Source: Candidatus Woesearchaeota archaeon
Lineage (GTDB): Archaea > Nanobdellota > Nanobdellia > SCGC-AAA011-G17 > JACPIM01
DNA length: 53,974 nucleotides
Reading direction: 5' to 3'
NCBI GenBank assembly: GCA_018302125.1
Contig: JAGWAC010000004.1
Span: 1 to 53,974, forward strand
How positions within the stretch are numbered: position 1 is the first letter of the stretch; every line of letters begins with the position of its first letter. Shown in pieces: positions 1 to 8,589 of the stretch. A program made the position numbers and the translations under genes. The notes below the pieces were generated by a model. That model was not told the origin of the DNA. It worked only from the letters and a program-made list of their open reading frames with translations, and searched no databases.

Positions 1-34
1 ATTGGTTTAAGTTTTTAAGAATTTGCATATTTAA

Positions 35-1225
35 TTATAACTTCTTCAGATATTTATCATATCTTTTTAATTGGCCTTTCAAAAATCCTAATTCTCCCTC
101 ATGCTTGATATTCTTGTCAATCATAAAGCAATAAAGGCAGTTGATGCATTTCTGGTCAGAAGGATTGCTTAATTCAAGAGGGCAGAACTCCTCGCATTTT
201 TCAGACTTGCTTCCATTTTCTAAATATAATCTTGTAATGTTGTCGTCTTTAAAATCATAAACATCCTGCCTTACTCCCAAAAGTGTAAAAAATCCTGGTA
301 CTGGGCCTTTCTTAAATAAAGGATCAATAAATCTATTATACCTTAGTCTGACAAAAAAATTATTCAAAAATATCCTTACAAAGATATTCTCTTTAGCTCT
401 TTTTAATTTTGTAATTTCTTTTATACTTTCTAAATAATCTAAATCTTCTTTTTTAATATGTCCTTTTTCAATGCTTAATTTTAAATAAGGAACATAATTT
501 AAATCAAAACCAAATAATTTCATACATAATAAATCAGTAATAAACGAATTCTCTCCAACAAGTACAAAATTTAATTTTTTTGGAATTCCGGCTGCAGGCC
601 CGTTTCCTTCCATTGCAATTAATCCATCAACAATATTTAAATCTGGTTTCTTTATTTCATTCATCCTTACTATATTTTCAACAAGACTGTCATGAATATT
701 TCTTTTGTCAAGTGCTTGATAGCATCCAACAAAATTCTTCATGCAAATAGTCATTCCTACCTCAATATGTGTCTTAACTTTGGGCAGATTAATCAAGAAA
801 TCATTTTCAAGAATTATTTTTCCTGTCTTGGCTTTTCCAGTTTTTAAATCAACAATATTATAATCTGACTTGTTTAAATTCACTAGTTTTACATTAAACA
901 TTTCTGCAATTTTATCTATTTTTAGTCTCTTGAATACATCAATATTCATATGGTCAATCCCGCAATTAGGGCCGTCGGCAATAGTAATGTCTTTGTATTC
1001 TCTTTTCTGCAAAGCTTTTATCACACCAACTATGACTCTTAAATCAGTAGAATTTCCTATTAGAGCATTCATGTCATTATTCAAATTAGGCTTTAAAACT
1101 ATTCTTGCATTTTTATTTTTAGGTAATTCATAATTATCCAGAGTTTTGTCTATAAAATTAAATACTTCTCCAGCATTATTGCACTTTTCCAGAAATACTT
1201 TGTCCCTAAACTTGTAAGTTTCCAT
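35..1225 (-). CDS. DUF362 family iron-sulfur protein
   Basis: 396 residues. The N-terminal 300 residues match the DUF362 fold: a VLKPNLN strand near residue 45, ADGPNCGID near 85 and LPKVKTH near 150. The C-terminus carries a ferredoxin-like cysteine cluster with C344, C348, C360, C363 and C366, enough for one [4Fe-4S] cluster. The DUF362 family is widespread in archaea and anaerobes, and its reaction is not firmly established. It is the last gene of a three-gene minus-strand operon and overlaps the upstream phosphodiesterase by 20 bases. Family assignment is firm; the substrate is unknown. Confidence 0.85.
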   Translation of the reverse strand: METYKFRDKVFLEKCNNAGEVFNFIDKTLDNYELPKNKNARIVLKPNLNNDMNALIGNSTDLRVIVGVIKALQKREYKDITIADGPNCGIDHMNIDVFKRLKIDKIAEMFNVKLVNLNKSDYNIVDLKTGKAKTGKIILENDFLINLPKVKTHIEVGMTICMKNFVGCYQALDKRNIHDSLVENIVRMNEIKKPDLNIVDGLIAMEGNGPAAGIPKKLNFVLVGENSFITDLLCMKLFGFDLNYVPYLKLSIEKGHIKKEDLDYLESIKEITKLKRAKENIFVRIFLNNFFVRLRYNRFIDPLFKKGPVPGFFTLLGVRQDVYDFKDDNITRLYLENGSKSEKCEEFCPLELSNPSDQKCINCLYCFMIDKNIKHEGELGFLKGQLKRYDKYLKKL

Positions 1226-2318
1226 ATTCTATTAAGCCAAGAACCTCATTCAATTCTATTTCTTTTTTATTTATTTCCTTGTTTATAATAAAAATACCGT
1301 CTAAATCAGCTTTATCAGGCATGTAGCCATGCATTCCCCTGCACCCAATTTTTCCCTGATGAAAGTTTGGCACAAATAAATATCCTGGTTCTAAAACAAA
1401 TATTACTTCTCCAAATTCCTTTCCAAGAGGGATATTATATTTATCCTTGTCTTTTAAATCTAGAATCTTTCCATGCCTGATTCTACTTAAAATTCTAATA
1501 ATCTCTTCTCTGTCTTTTTCACTTTTGAACCAGAACCTTGCTATTGTTGAGTCTAAAAAATAGTCAATATTCTTAAAATTCTTGATCTTTTCCCCTATAT
1601 TTATCTCTTCTTTTATATCTATAAAACCATGGTCGCTCCATATAATTACTCTTGAATCCGGAAACTTAGCCTTAAATTCATTTACAATTATAGAAGCATA
1701 AGAATCTTGCCTTCTCAATTCTTTAATAGTATCCTCATTAACAGTCCCAAATTCATGCATTGTTTTGTCTAGATCTACTAATTGTATAAAATAAATGTCA
1801 GTATTATCATTGAAACTCTTTATGAATTTTTTAACTTTGTATTCGTCATTTCTTTTTATAAAATCTAGCTTAACTTTATTATTTTGGACAAAAAAAGGCC
1901 AGCCATAATAAACAAAGCTTCTCTTCTGGAAGAAATCTTTTTTCCATATTTTATGTTTTGTTCCAGAATTAAATTTTCCGAAAAATTTTCTGGGAATATG
2001 ATATAACTTTGATAAGTAGGTATTCCCGCTTAGATAATAATTCATCAGTGCATAAGGATAAGATAATATGGAATTGGGTAATGGAATAAATCTTAATATT
2101 TTTCCAATATAATTTTTTTTGTAGACAAATCCAGTCCAGATGCCACTCTCGCTTGGGAGCTCTCCCGTAATAAATGTATGCTCTATTCCAGTGTATGCCA
2201 GCAAAGTTTTTAATCTTAATAAAGAATTTTCCTTTCCGTAATTATATAAAAAAGGAGTATTTTCCTTACTAATAAATCTATATCCAAGGGCATCCAGATA
2301 CAAAATTAAAGTTTTCAT
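1206..2318 (-). CDS. alkaline phosphatase-like phosphodiesterase
   Basis: About 370 residues, resembling the type I phosphodiesterase/nucleotide pyrophosphatase branch of the alkaline phosphatase superfamily. Visible elements are an N-terminal metal-site strand LILYLDALGY, a candidate nucleophile region around TYTGIEHTF-like residues 42-50, GELPSESGIWTG, and a late IIWSDHGF motif holding the metal-binding Asp-His. The ATG at 2318 is preferred because it lies 1 base past the previous gene's TAA; an in-frame TTG nine bases upstream is also possible. No signal peptide is seen, so it probably acts in the cytoplasm. It lies between a DUF362 protein and a nucleotidyltransferase-like gene, which suggests a shared nucleotide- or phosphodiester-linked task. 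The substrate is not predicted. Confidence 0.75.
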   Translation of the reverse strand: MKTLILYLDALGYRFISKENTPFLYNYGKENSLLRLKTLLAYTGIEHTFITGELPSESGIWTGFVYKKNYIGKILRFIPLPNSILSYPYALMNYYLSGNTYLSKLYHIPRKFFGKFNSGTKHKIWKKDFFQKRSFVYYGWPFFVQNNKVKLDFIKRNDEYKVKKFIKSFNDNTDIYFIQLVDLDKTMHEFGTVNEDTIKELRRQDSYASIIVNEFKAKFPDSRVIIWSDHGFIDIKEEINIGEKIKNFKNIDYFLDSTIARFWFKSEKDREEIIRILSRIRHGKILDLKDKDKYNIPLGKEFGEVIFVLEPGYLFVPNFHQGKIGCRGMHGYMPDKADLDGIFIINKEINKKEIELNEVLGLIEYGNLQV

Positions 2319-2319
2319 C

Positions 2320-3597
2320 TTAAACAATCTTCATTAAATAAAATAATATATAAGCATTAGCATAATCTTGGCTTAACTCTTCCCATGTTTTAGCTTTAGT
2401 TGGGTATACTTTTCTCAGTGTTTTTAGTCCATTCATAAAATTTTCCTTGTCCAATGTTAAGTCTTCATTTAATCCGAATAAAATATGTGGTGCTGCCCCA
2501 AAAATAACAACATCCGGGCTTCTTTTATTTATCAATATTCTTGGATAAATTTTCTTTTCCTTCAATAATCTTGAGAAATATAATTGCTTGAATCTGAAAG
2601 GAATTAATTTAGAAGTAATAAAAGCTAATGCTCTTGAATTTATATTAAAGGAATTTTTTAAAAAATGCCTGCTATAAGGAAGATAATGTTCTTTTCCTAA
2701 ATTTATTATTGCATCACTTAAGTCGCCTATATTTTTAATCTCTTTATTTGTAAATTCAGACATAAAGTATTTAACAACCTCTAGAAAGTCTTTCCTAGTC
2801 TGCATCCAAAATTTAATTACATCTTTTTCAGGCAAACCATTGTAATTTAATTTCCATAGGGTATATTTTTTCACTTTCTCATGTAAGTCAGGCAATTTCT
2901 TGTATAAATCTGGAAAGTCATTTTCATAGCATTCATAAAATTCTTCCATCCTTTTTTTATAGAAGGGAGAATATTTTTTGTTTAAAAGCAGTAGTGCAGT
3001 ACAGCTGTCAATATAAGCCTTGGCGCAAAAAAAGCTTAAAACAGCGTCATTGTACTTTCCTTCTGTAGAAAAATACTCTATCAAGTGAGTCATCCTGTTC
3101 AATAAAACCCTGAAGCCTTCACCTAAAGGAATGTCGTTTAATTTATAATCTGGAATTAAGTTTCTTACTTCTTCCCCATAAAAAATATTTGAGGAATTTC
3201 TTAATTCATAATACCTTATCATTGGCACTAGTTTTTTTAATTCATCTAAAGTTAAGCACTTTAAATCAAGATAAAAATTATCTTCAAAGCTCCAATTCTT
3301 GTCAAATTTGTTAAATTCTATTCCCTTGCTTCCTAGTCTCTTTGCAACATTTCTCGCAATATTGTCTAATAACTCACCATCTACCTTTTTTTCAGTAATT
3401 ACATAAACATCAAAATCATTTGCAGGATAATATTTATTGTTTGTTTTTTTTACGCTTCCCTCTCCCCTTCCAAAGCCCCCGTAAACAATCATGCTTTTTA
3501 CATTCTTGATTTCTTTGTTTATTTCTTCAGCAACAATATCTAGTTGTTTCTGTACTTCCTTGTCTACTTCTATGCCTAAAGCAGTATATTTGTTCAT
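2320..3597 (-). CDS. nucleotidyltransferase-like protein
   Basis: 425 residues. Residues 37-95 show a polymerase-beta-type nucleotidyltransferase signature: MIVYGGFGRGEGS followed by NDFDVYVIT, the usual G-G-x-G-R-G-E plus D-x-D metal pair. The remaining 300 residues look alpha-helical, as in HEPN- or PAP/OAS1-like helical extensions. It heads the three-gene operon. A TATA-like box on the minus strand (CATATTTATAAA, 3623-3634) lies about 28 bases upstream of the ATG, so the mRNA is probably leaderless. The transferred nucleotide and acceptor cannot be told from sequence. Confidence 0.7.
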   Translation of the reverse strand: MNKYTALGIEVDKEVQKQLDIVAEEINKEIKNVKSMIVYGGFGRGEGSVKKTNNKYYPANDFDVYVITEKKVDGELLDNIARNVAKRLGSKGIEFNKFDKNWSFEDNFYLDLKCLTLDELKKLVPMIRYYELRNSSNIFYGEEVRNLIPDYKLNDIPLGEGFRVLLNRMTHLIEYFSTEGKYNDAVLSFFCAKAYIDSCTALLLLNKKYSPFYKKRMEEFYECYENDFPDLYKKLPDLHEKVKKYTLWKLNYNGLPEKDVIKFWMQTRKDFLEVVKYFMSEFTNKEIKNIGDLSDAIINLGKEHYLPYSRHFLKNSFNINSRALAFITSKLIPFRFKQLYFSRLLKEKKIYPRILINKRSPDVVIFGAAPHILFGLNEDLTLDKENFMNGLKTLRKVYPTKAKTWEELSQDYANAYILFYLMKIV

Positions 3598-3622
3598 TTT
3601 GTCTTTTAGTCTTATCAGAATC

Positions 3623-3634
3623 TTTATAAATATG
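3623..3634 (-). promoter_or_regulatory. TATA-like box for the 3597-35 operon
   Basis: On the minus strand this reads CATATTTATAAA. It is centred about 30 bases before the ATG at 3597, the spacing expected for an archaeal leaderless promoter. Confidence 0.5.
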
Positions 3635-3661
3635 TATTTTATATTATCGAGAACTGTTCCT

Positions 3662-3931
3662 ATAAATCCAAAAAAAGCAAAGGCAATTTACGATTTTTTT
3701 CAAAATCCTAAGAAACTTGACTTTTTAGATAGATATATTTCTGGCAAATACATAGATCTTGAGGATCAGTGTTTACTTCAGTATTATGAAACCGCTTATT
3801 GAAAGGAAAGATTTCAAAAAGCTAGTACTGACTTATATGCTGCTTATAAAAAGGTTCGTTCTCCAAAAAGAGAAATGATTATTAGAGGTCTTGAAAGACT
3901 AACCAAAACTAGTCCTAAGGAAATAATTTAG
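3662..3931 (+). pseudogene. decayed gene fragment with one in-frame TGA
   Basis: A plus-strand frame reads NPKKAKAIYDFFQNP, then LDFLDRYISGKYIDLED, up to a TGA at 3800-3802. It continues in the same frame as KERFQKASTDLYAAYKKV and SPKREMIIRGLERLTK to a TAG at 3929-3931. Both halves have protein-like composition (charged, with aromatics at regular spacing), so they look like one former gene of about 90 residues. The only upstream ATG in frame (3632) falls inside the promoter of the divergent nucleotidyltransferase gene, so the true 5' end seems lost. I do not recognise the family. A sequencing error at the TGA is the main alternative. Confidence 0.5.
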
Positions 3932-4030
3932 GAACAAGAACAATGGAAAGAACCCGGAGATTAGAATCAAAAATAACTTTAAAAATCTTTTAATTGATGA
4001 TAAAAAAAATTAAATAAGAAATAATTATTT

Positions 4031-6028
4031 TTATCTAATTGGTGCTTCTTCAATTTTTGGTGCTGTAGAGGAATTAAAATCCATTAAATGTCCAACTACT
4101 GCTTTAGCACCCCTTATTGTATAAAGGACATCATCAAAATTTTTTATTTTTTTCAAATGCTTAAGAACATATCTTGGATCTAAAAATATGTGATAGATTT
4201 TATTATTTAATTTTATAACTTCTTGTGGAGTCATATCAGGTGTCTTAAATACAGGCTCTCTCATATCAAATCTTTCATAATTTCTTGGATCAAATAAGAA
4301 CCAATTTTTTTCCATACCCTCTTTGTATAATGGGGTTCCTGGATATGGAATAATTACTGTACTTTGTAAAACATCAACGAATCCTTTTAACATCAATTTT
4401 TTTGCTAATTTGTAAGTTTCTAAACCATCTGCCTTAGTTTCCCATGGCGCCCCACACATCATAGTCAGATGTACAGTTAATCCTGCTGCCTTCGCTTCTC
4501 GACAACTTTTTTCTACTTCTTCTATTTTAGTTCCTTTGTCTAATTTATTTATCGTGCTCTGGACTCCAGACTCTAATCCATATTTTAATAATCTGAAACC
4601 AGCTTCTTTCATTAATTTGTAATCTTCTGCTGTCACTGCACCAAATCTCATGTTGCCAGAGTAAATAACTTTTTTATTATAACCTGATTCAATCATTAAA
4701 TTACAGAATTTTTTTAACCAAGGACCAACAATAATTGTTCCAGCATCATCAAAAATTTCTTTTACACCAATTTCATCAACTAAATACTTTACTTCTTTCA
4801 TAACATTTTCAGGAGATCTTCCCCTAAATTGCCCTTTAGGATACAGATTAGTGTCCCAAACACAATTAGCAGCACCAATTAAATTGGCAGTATAAGAATG
4901 TATATTTTCAACTGATAAATTATAAACATCTCCGTAATATTCTTCTTTTTTAATTTCTTTTATTGGAAAAGTTGAAAATTCATTTGCTTTATTTAATTCG
5001 ATTTTAGTTTCTAAAAATAAAACATTAGATTTAATTTGAAGATTAAAAATACACTCTTTTTTTACATGAGAAGTCAATAAATCCCCAATTTCTAATTCTT
5101 GAGATTCAATAAATTTAGGTTTATTTTCTCCTTTTTTAATTACAAAAAGTTTATGGTTCGGAGTGCAGTTAATATCATTTAATTCTGACTTTATTACTAT
5201 TAAATCTCCAGAATAATATCTCTGAAAAATAAAATTATTTTTATGATATTGGCCATTATGGGTTAAAATTTCTTCACCTAATTTTATATCTTTAATCTCT
5301 TTAATACCACTTTTAGTCATAATATTAGTTTCTGGGTGGAAACAGAATGTGCATTTTCCGTACCAGCAATCTCTTCCAGCCATTATATAAGCTAAAGGCC
5401 TTCCAATTAAATTAAATTCATGTTGATACAAATGATTTTTAGTAAATACTCTGTCAATAATTGGGGCATCATCTAAATTTCCAGTAAAATTATATCTTCC
5501 ATTCTCAACAACTTTTCCATTTTCTTTATACCAAATTCCTTGTGGTATTTTATTTCCTTTTTCCAATGCTTCAACTAATTCACAAAATGCAAAATCAAAA
5601 TAACCGCCATTAATTATAAAATCAACTTTGCAGTTTTCCATAAACTCTTTTTGCAGTTCTAATTCTAAATCTAAAGCAGAAACATGATCGCCCATCACGC
5701 ATATTTTCATATCAGGAAATTTTTCTTTTAATCTGTTAATAGTATCCCAATGAATCTTTACAACTGGTGCCTTGGTTTCAAAAAATAGAATTTCTGGTTT
5801 TTTCTCTTCTAGCAATTTGTCAAAATCAGAAGGACTTAATTTTTCAGCTATAGAGTCAACCCAAGTAACTTCATGCCCCTTGTCTCTCAACATTGTGGCT
5901 CCAGTAGCTAAAACAACAGGAAATAAAGTAGTATGAACATGGAAAACTTGATATTGTCTGTTCTGGCTTAATAAGGGAGTGCCTTTAAACCTGGTTACAG
6001 TGGGAGGATAGCCTATAAAAATTCTCAT
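4031..6028 (-). CDS. B12-binding radical SAM protein with intein
   Basis: 665-residue precursor. Residues 1-150 are a cobalamin-binding Rossmann-type domain, and residues 210 onward form the radical SAM barrel. The cluster motif is interrupted: C221 and C226 are followed by a 160-residue intein (229-388), and the third cysteine is C389 after it. Excision would give CWYGKCTFCVWDTNLYP, a normal CX3CX2C site followed by the usual RGRSPENV segment. The mature enzyme would be 505 residues. B12-radical SAM enzymes carry out methylations and rearrangements; this one's substrate is unknown. Its place beside glycosyltransferases suggests lipid or glycan modification. It is probably a single-gene unit starting at 6028. 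Confidence 0.88.
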   Translation of the reverse strand: MRIFIGYPPTVTRFKGTPLLSQNRQYQVFHVHTTLFPVVLATGATMLRDKGHEVTWVDSIAEKLSPSDFDKLLEEKKPEILFFETKAPVVKIHWDTINRLKEKFPDMKICVMGDHVSALDLELELQKEFMENCKVDFIINGGYFDFAFCELVEALEKGNKIPQGIWYKENGKVVENGRYNFTGNLDDAPIIDRVFTKNHLYQHEFNLIGRPLAYIMAGRDCWYGKCTFCFHPETNIMTKSGIKEIKDIKLGEEILTHNGQYHKNNFIFQRYYSGDLIVIKSELNDINCTPNHKLFVIKKGENKPKFIESQELEIGDLLTSHVKKECIFNLQIKSNVLFLETKIELNKANEFSTFPIKEIKKEEYYGDVYNLSVENIHSYTANLIGAANCVWDTNLYPKGQFRGRSPENVMKEVKYLVDEIGVKEIFDDAGTIIVGPWLKKFCNLMIESGYNKKVIYSGNMRFGAVTAEDYKLMKEAGFRLLKYGLESGVQSTINKLDKGTKIEEVEKSCREAKAAGLTVHLTMMCGAPWETKADGLETYKLAKKLMLKGFVDVLQSTVIIPYPGTPLYKEGMEKNWFLFDPRNYERFDMREPVFKTPDMTPQEVIKLNNKIYHIFLDPRYVLKHLKKIKNFDDVLYTIRGAKAVVGHLMDFNSSTAPKIEEAPIR
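4865..5344 (-). other. mini-intein in radical SAM cluster motif
   Basis: Encodes residues 229-388 of the radical SAM precursor. Splicing blocks are visible: block A CFHPETNIMTKSG with Cys1, block B NCTPNHKLFV with the Thr and His, block F DVYNLSVENIHSYTAN, and block G IGAAN followed by Cys+1. At about 160 residues, with only some 65 residues between blocks B and F, there is no room for a LAGLIDADG homing endonuclease. The residue before the terminal Asn is Ala instead of the common His, a known but unusual variant. The +1 nucleophile is itself the third cluster cysteine of the host enzyme. Confidence 0.9.
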
Positions 6029-6069
6029 TTAATCACCTTAAAATTAACTATATTTAAGTTGGGTAGTAT

Positions 6070-6972
6070 TTAAGCTTTTTTACTTTTCATCAATCCTTTA
6101 ATTAACCCAATCCCATAGCTTAAATGAATTAAAGGATAAATAAAAGGCAGAATGATAAGAGCTTCTAGATCTCTGAATTTAATTGCTTGTTTTACACTAG
6201 AAAATAAAACCAGTATAATATAAATTTGTAAAGGTATTAAAAATAATCCAGCACTAATTAAGCTTAACGGCAGTAATAAAATTAAATAAATAATAAATAA
6301 TGAAGGTAACAAATAAAGCAGATTAATTTTATTACCTAATGCTCTTTCTTTCTTAACTCTTGTTAACCCATAATTAAAAAACTGTTTCATTAATCCCTGT
6401 ATATTTGGTCTTCTTCTATGGTAAATAAAAACCTCAGGATAGTAAGCAATTTTATATCCTTCTTTTTTAGCCCTGTAAAAAAACTCAGGATCTTCTCCAG
6501 GAAACAAATCTAAATTAAATCCTTTTAATTTTTCAAAAACATCTTTTTTTACAAAACAAATAGCAGAAGTTAAGTCATTTTCAGAAGCCTCTAAATTTAG
6601 TTTTCCTTTTTTATACCTGTTTGACATGAACGAAGTTCCAAAAAAATCAGCCATAGCATATCCAGATGTCTTTGCAAAATACTTGTCATCTCTGGGTGTT
6701 AATTGTGGCCCGCCCAAAATATCAGCATCATGTTTCTTAAAAAACTCATCAGCTTTTTTTAAAATGTTTTTTTCAATCTTTGCATCATCATCTAAAAAAC
6801 AAAGTATTTCTCCCCTTGCCTTTTCAGCCCCAGTGTTTCTGTTTAAAGATGGATTTTTTCCAGAGATTATAATAACCTCATATTCCTTTTTATTAAAATC
6901 CAAATTCTCTGCACTCTCCTTAACCTCGCATTTACGTTCAGGAGCTAATGGTATTATAATCGAGAACCTCAT
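6070..6972 (-). CDS. GT2 family glycosyltransferase, membrane-anchored
   Basis: 300 residues. A GT-A fold begins with FSIIIPLAPERKCEV and has the nucleotide-sugar motif CFLDDDAKIEK near residue 75 (DDD as the DXD metal site). FPGEDPEFFYRAKKEGY follows near residue 165 as the acceptor-site ED motif. Three hydrophobic segments (about 215-285) anchor it in the membrane. The start overlaps the end of the upstream flippase-like gene by 35 bases, so translation is probably coupled. It likely adds a sugar to a lipid-linked glycan. Donor and acceptor are unknown. Confidence 0.85.
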   Translation of the reverse strand: MRFSIIIPLAPERKCEVKESAENLDFNKKEYEVIIISGKNPSLNRNTGAEKARGEILCFLDDDAKIEKNILKKADEFFKKHDADILGGPQLTPRDDKYFAKTSGYAMADFFGTSFMSNRYKKGKLNLEASENDLTSAICFVKKDVFEKLKGFNLDLFPGEDPEFFYRAKKEGYKIAYYPEVFIYHRRRPNIQGLMKQFFNYGLTRVKKERALGNKINLLYLLPSLFIIYLILLLPLSLISAGLFLIPLQIYIILVLFSSVKQAIKFRDLEALIILPFIYPLIHLSYGIGLIKGLMKSKKA

Positions 6973-7891
6973 CTTCTTTAAAAATAAAAACTAATCCTAT
7001 TAATCCTTCAATTAATCCAATTAAAAAAAACGAACTTAATGACATTGAAACAACAGCTTCTGGCCTAATATTATATAATGAAAATAATGTAATTAATGTT
7101 AATTCCCTTGTTCCTAAACCAGAAACAGAAATTGGTATTGTGGCAATTATTGTTCCTATGGCTGCAAAAGCAACAAAAACATAAAATGGAATATCAATAG
7201 CAAAAGCCCAGGCAAATATATAAGTCTGGAAATAAATCAAAGCCCAAGTTATTAATGAAACAAATAAAACAGGAATTAATTTTCTTAATTTGGGCAGGCT
7301 GTTGTAAAAAATATTTAATGAATTGTCTGTCTTCTCTTTAATGCTTTTGGGCAGTAAATAATTATAAATTAAGCCTAATGCATACATTCCTCTTGATTTC
7401 CTCATAAAAATAAAAATTATTCCTGAAAATACCAGAAAAGAAAAAATTAGAACATAGCGCAAATCAACATTGTTCCTTAAGAAAATTAAGGCCCCTATAA
7501 AGGCAAAAATAAAAATTGCAAACAAGTCCATTATTCTTTCAAGAACAATGCTCGAAGCGCATTCAACCAGCCCTCTTTTAGTTTTCTTCTTTAAGTAAGT
7601 TGCCCGCATTAAACTTCCAACCCTTGATGGAGTTATAAAACCATAAAATGCGCCCATATAATATAATTTCAAAACATAAGGAAAGCTCAAAACAAATTTT
7701 TGTCTTTTCAAGATCATGTGCCACTTAAAAGCTAATGGCAGAATAAAAATTGGTGTGGTTAAAACGCCAATTAGTAAATAAGTTATTTTTGCTCCTTTTA
7801 ATGTTGTAATTAAATCATAAATCCCAATTCTGTATATAAGATAAACAAACAAAACCAACCCTATTAATGGTAAAATATTTTTTATTTTCAT
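6938..7891 (-). CDS. flippase-like membrane protein (LPG synthase TM family)
   Basis: 317 residues with about eight hydrophobic segments. The pattern matches the lysylphosphatidylglycerol synthetase transmembrane/UPF0104 family, with YYMGAFYGFITPSRVGSLMR near residue 88 and IPISVSGLGTRE near 253 as the conserved loops. Archaeal members usually neighbour dolichyl-phosphate glycosyltransferases and are suspected of moving lipid-linked sugars, but this has not been proven. The 4-base overlap with the ALG5-like gene upstream and the 35-base overlap with the GT2 downstream place it in the glycan operon. Confidence 0.8.
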   Translation of the reverse strand: MKIKNILPLIGLVLFVYLIYRIGIYDLITTLKGAKITYLLIGVLTTPIFILPLAFKWHMILKRQKFVLSFPYVLKLYYMGAFYGFITPSRVGSLMRATYLKKKTKRGLVECASSIVLERIMDLFAIFIFAFIGALIFLRNNVDLRYVLIFSFLVFSGIIFIFMRKSRGMYALGLIYNYLLPKSIKEKTDNSLNIFYNSLPKLRKLIPVLFVSLITWALIYFQTYIFAWAFAIDIPFYVFVAFAAIGTIIATIPISVSGLGTRELTLITLFSLYNIRPEAVVSMSLSSFFLIGLIEGLIGLVFIFKEDEVLDYNTISS

Positions 7892-8589
7892 TTCTTTAAC
7901 CTTGTTTTTACTAAAGTCATAAACATATTAGGAATAACTTTTCTTATTCTTAAAGTTGAAAATTCCTTGTCTTCCCATGTGATTGGCTCTTCTTTTATTT
8001 TAAAACCTTCTTTTTTTATATGATATAGCAAAACAGCATCAATAGCAAAATTAGTTGACTCAACTTTATTTTTTATTTTATCAATAACATTTTTCTTAAA
8101 AACCTTGGCAGCACATTGTGTGTCTTTATAATTTAATCCTAAAATAATTCTTACCAGCAAATTAAATCCCCTGCTTGCAATTCTTCTTGATAATGGCTGT
8201 TTTTTTAATATATTTGCTCCTTTAATCCATCTCGATCCTATAATGCCGTCATAATCAGAAATTTTTTTACTTAATTCAAATAAAGTTTCAGGCAAAGTAG
8301 CACCATCAGCATCTGTATATGTAACTAAATCGCCATTTACCAATTTAAAACCCTCTAATAAAGCTCCGCCCTTCCCAATAGCCCCATCAAAATTTACATG
8401 CTTGATTTCTTTATGTTTGTTTTCCAATTCTTTTACAATACTAATTGTATTGTCTTTGCATCCATTTAAAACAACTAAAATCTCAAAATCTTTTCCAGTG
8501 TTTCTGAAAAAATTTACATAATTAATTAAAGTATTTTTAATTCTCTTTTCTTCATTATGGGCTGGTATTATTATTGAATAATCTGTCAT
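7888..8589 (-). CDS. GT2 dolichyl-phosphate glycosyltransferase-like
   Basis: 233 residues of a GT-A domain without membrane segments. Motifs are YSIIIPAHNEEKRI at the N-terminus, VLNGCKDNT, GKGGALLEGF and the metal site TYTDADGATLP. A late stretch, DTQCAAKVFKK, is typical of ALG5/DPM1-type enzymes that load one sugar onto dolichyl phosphate. It starts next to the GlcNAc-1-P transferase gene (stop and start abut) and overlaps the flippase-like gene by 4 bases. The sugar (glucose, mannose or other) cannot be read from sequence. Confidence 0.82.
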   Translation of the reverse strand: MTDYSIIIPAHNEEKRIKNTLINYVNFFRNTGKDFEILVVLNGCKDNTISIVKELENKHKEIKHVNFDGAIGKGGALLEGFKLVNGDLVTYTDADGATLPETLFELSKKISDYDGIIGSRWIKGANILKKQPLSRRIASRGFNLLVRIILGLNYKDTQCAAKVFKKNVIDKIKNKVESTNFAIDAVLLYHIKKEGFKIKEEPITWEDKEFSTLRIRKVIPNMFMTLVKTRLKK

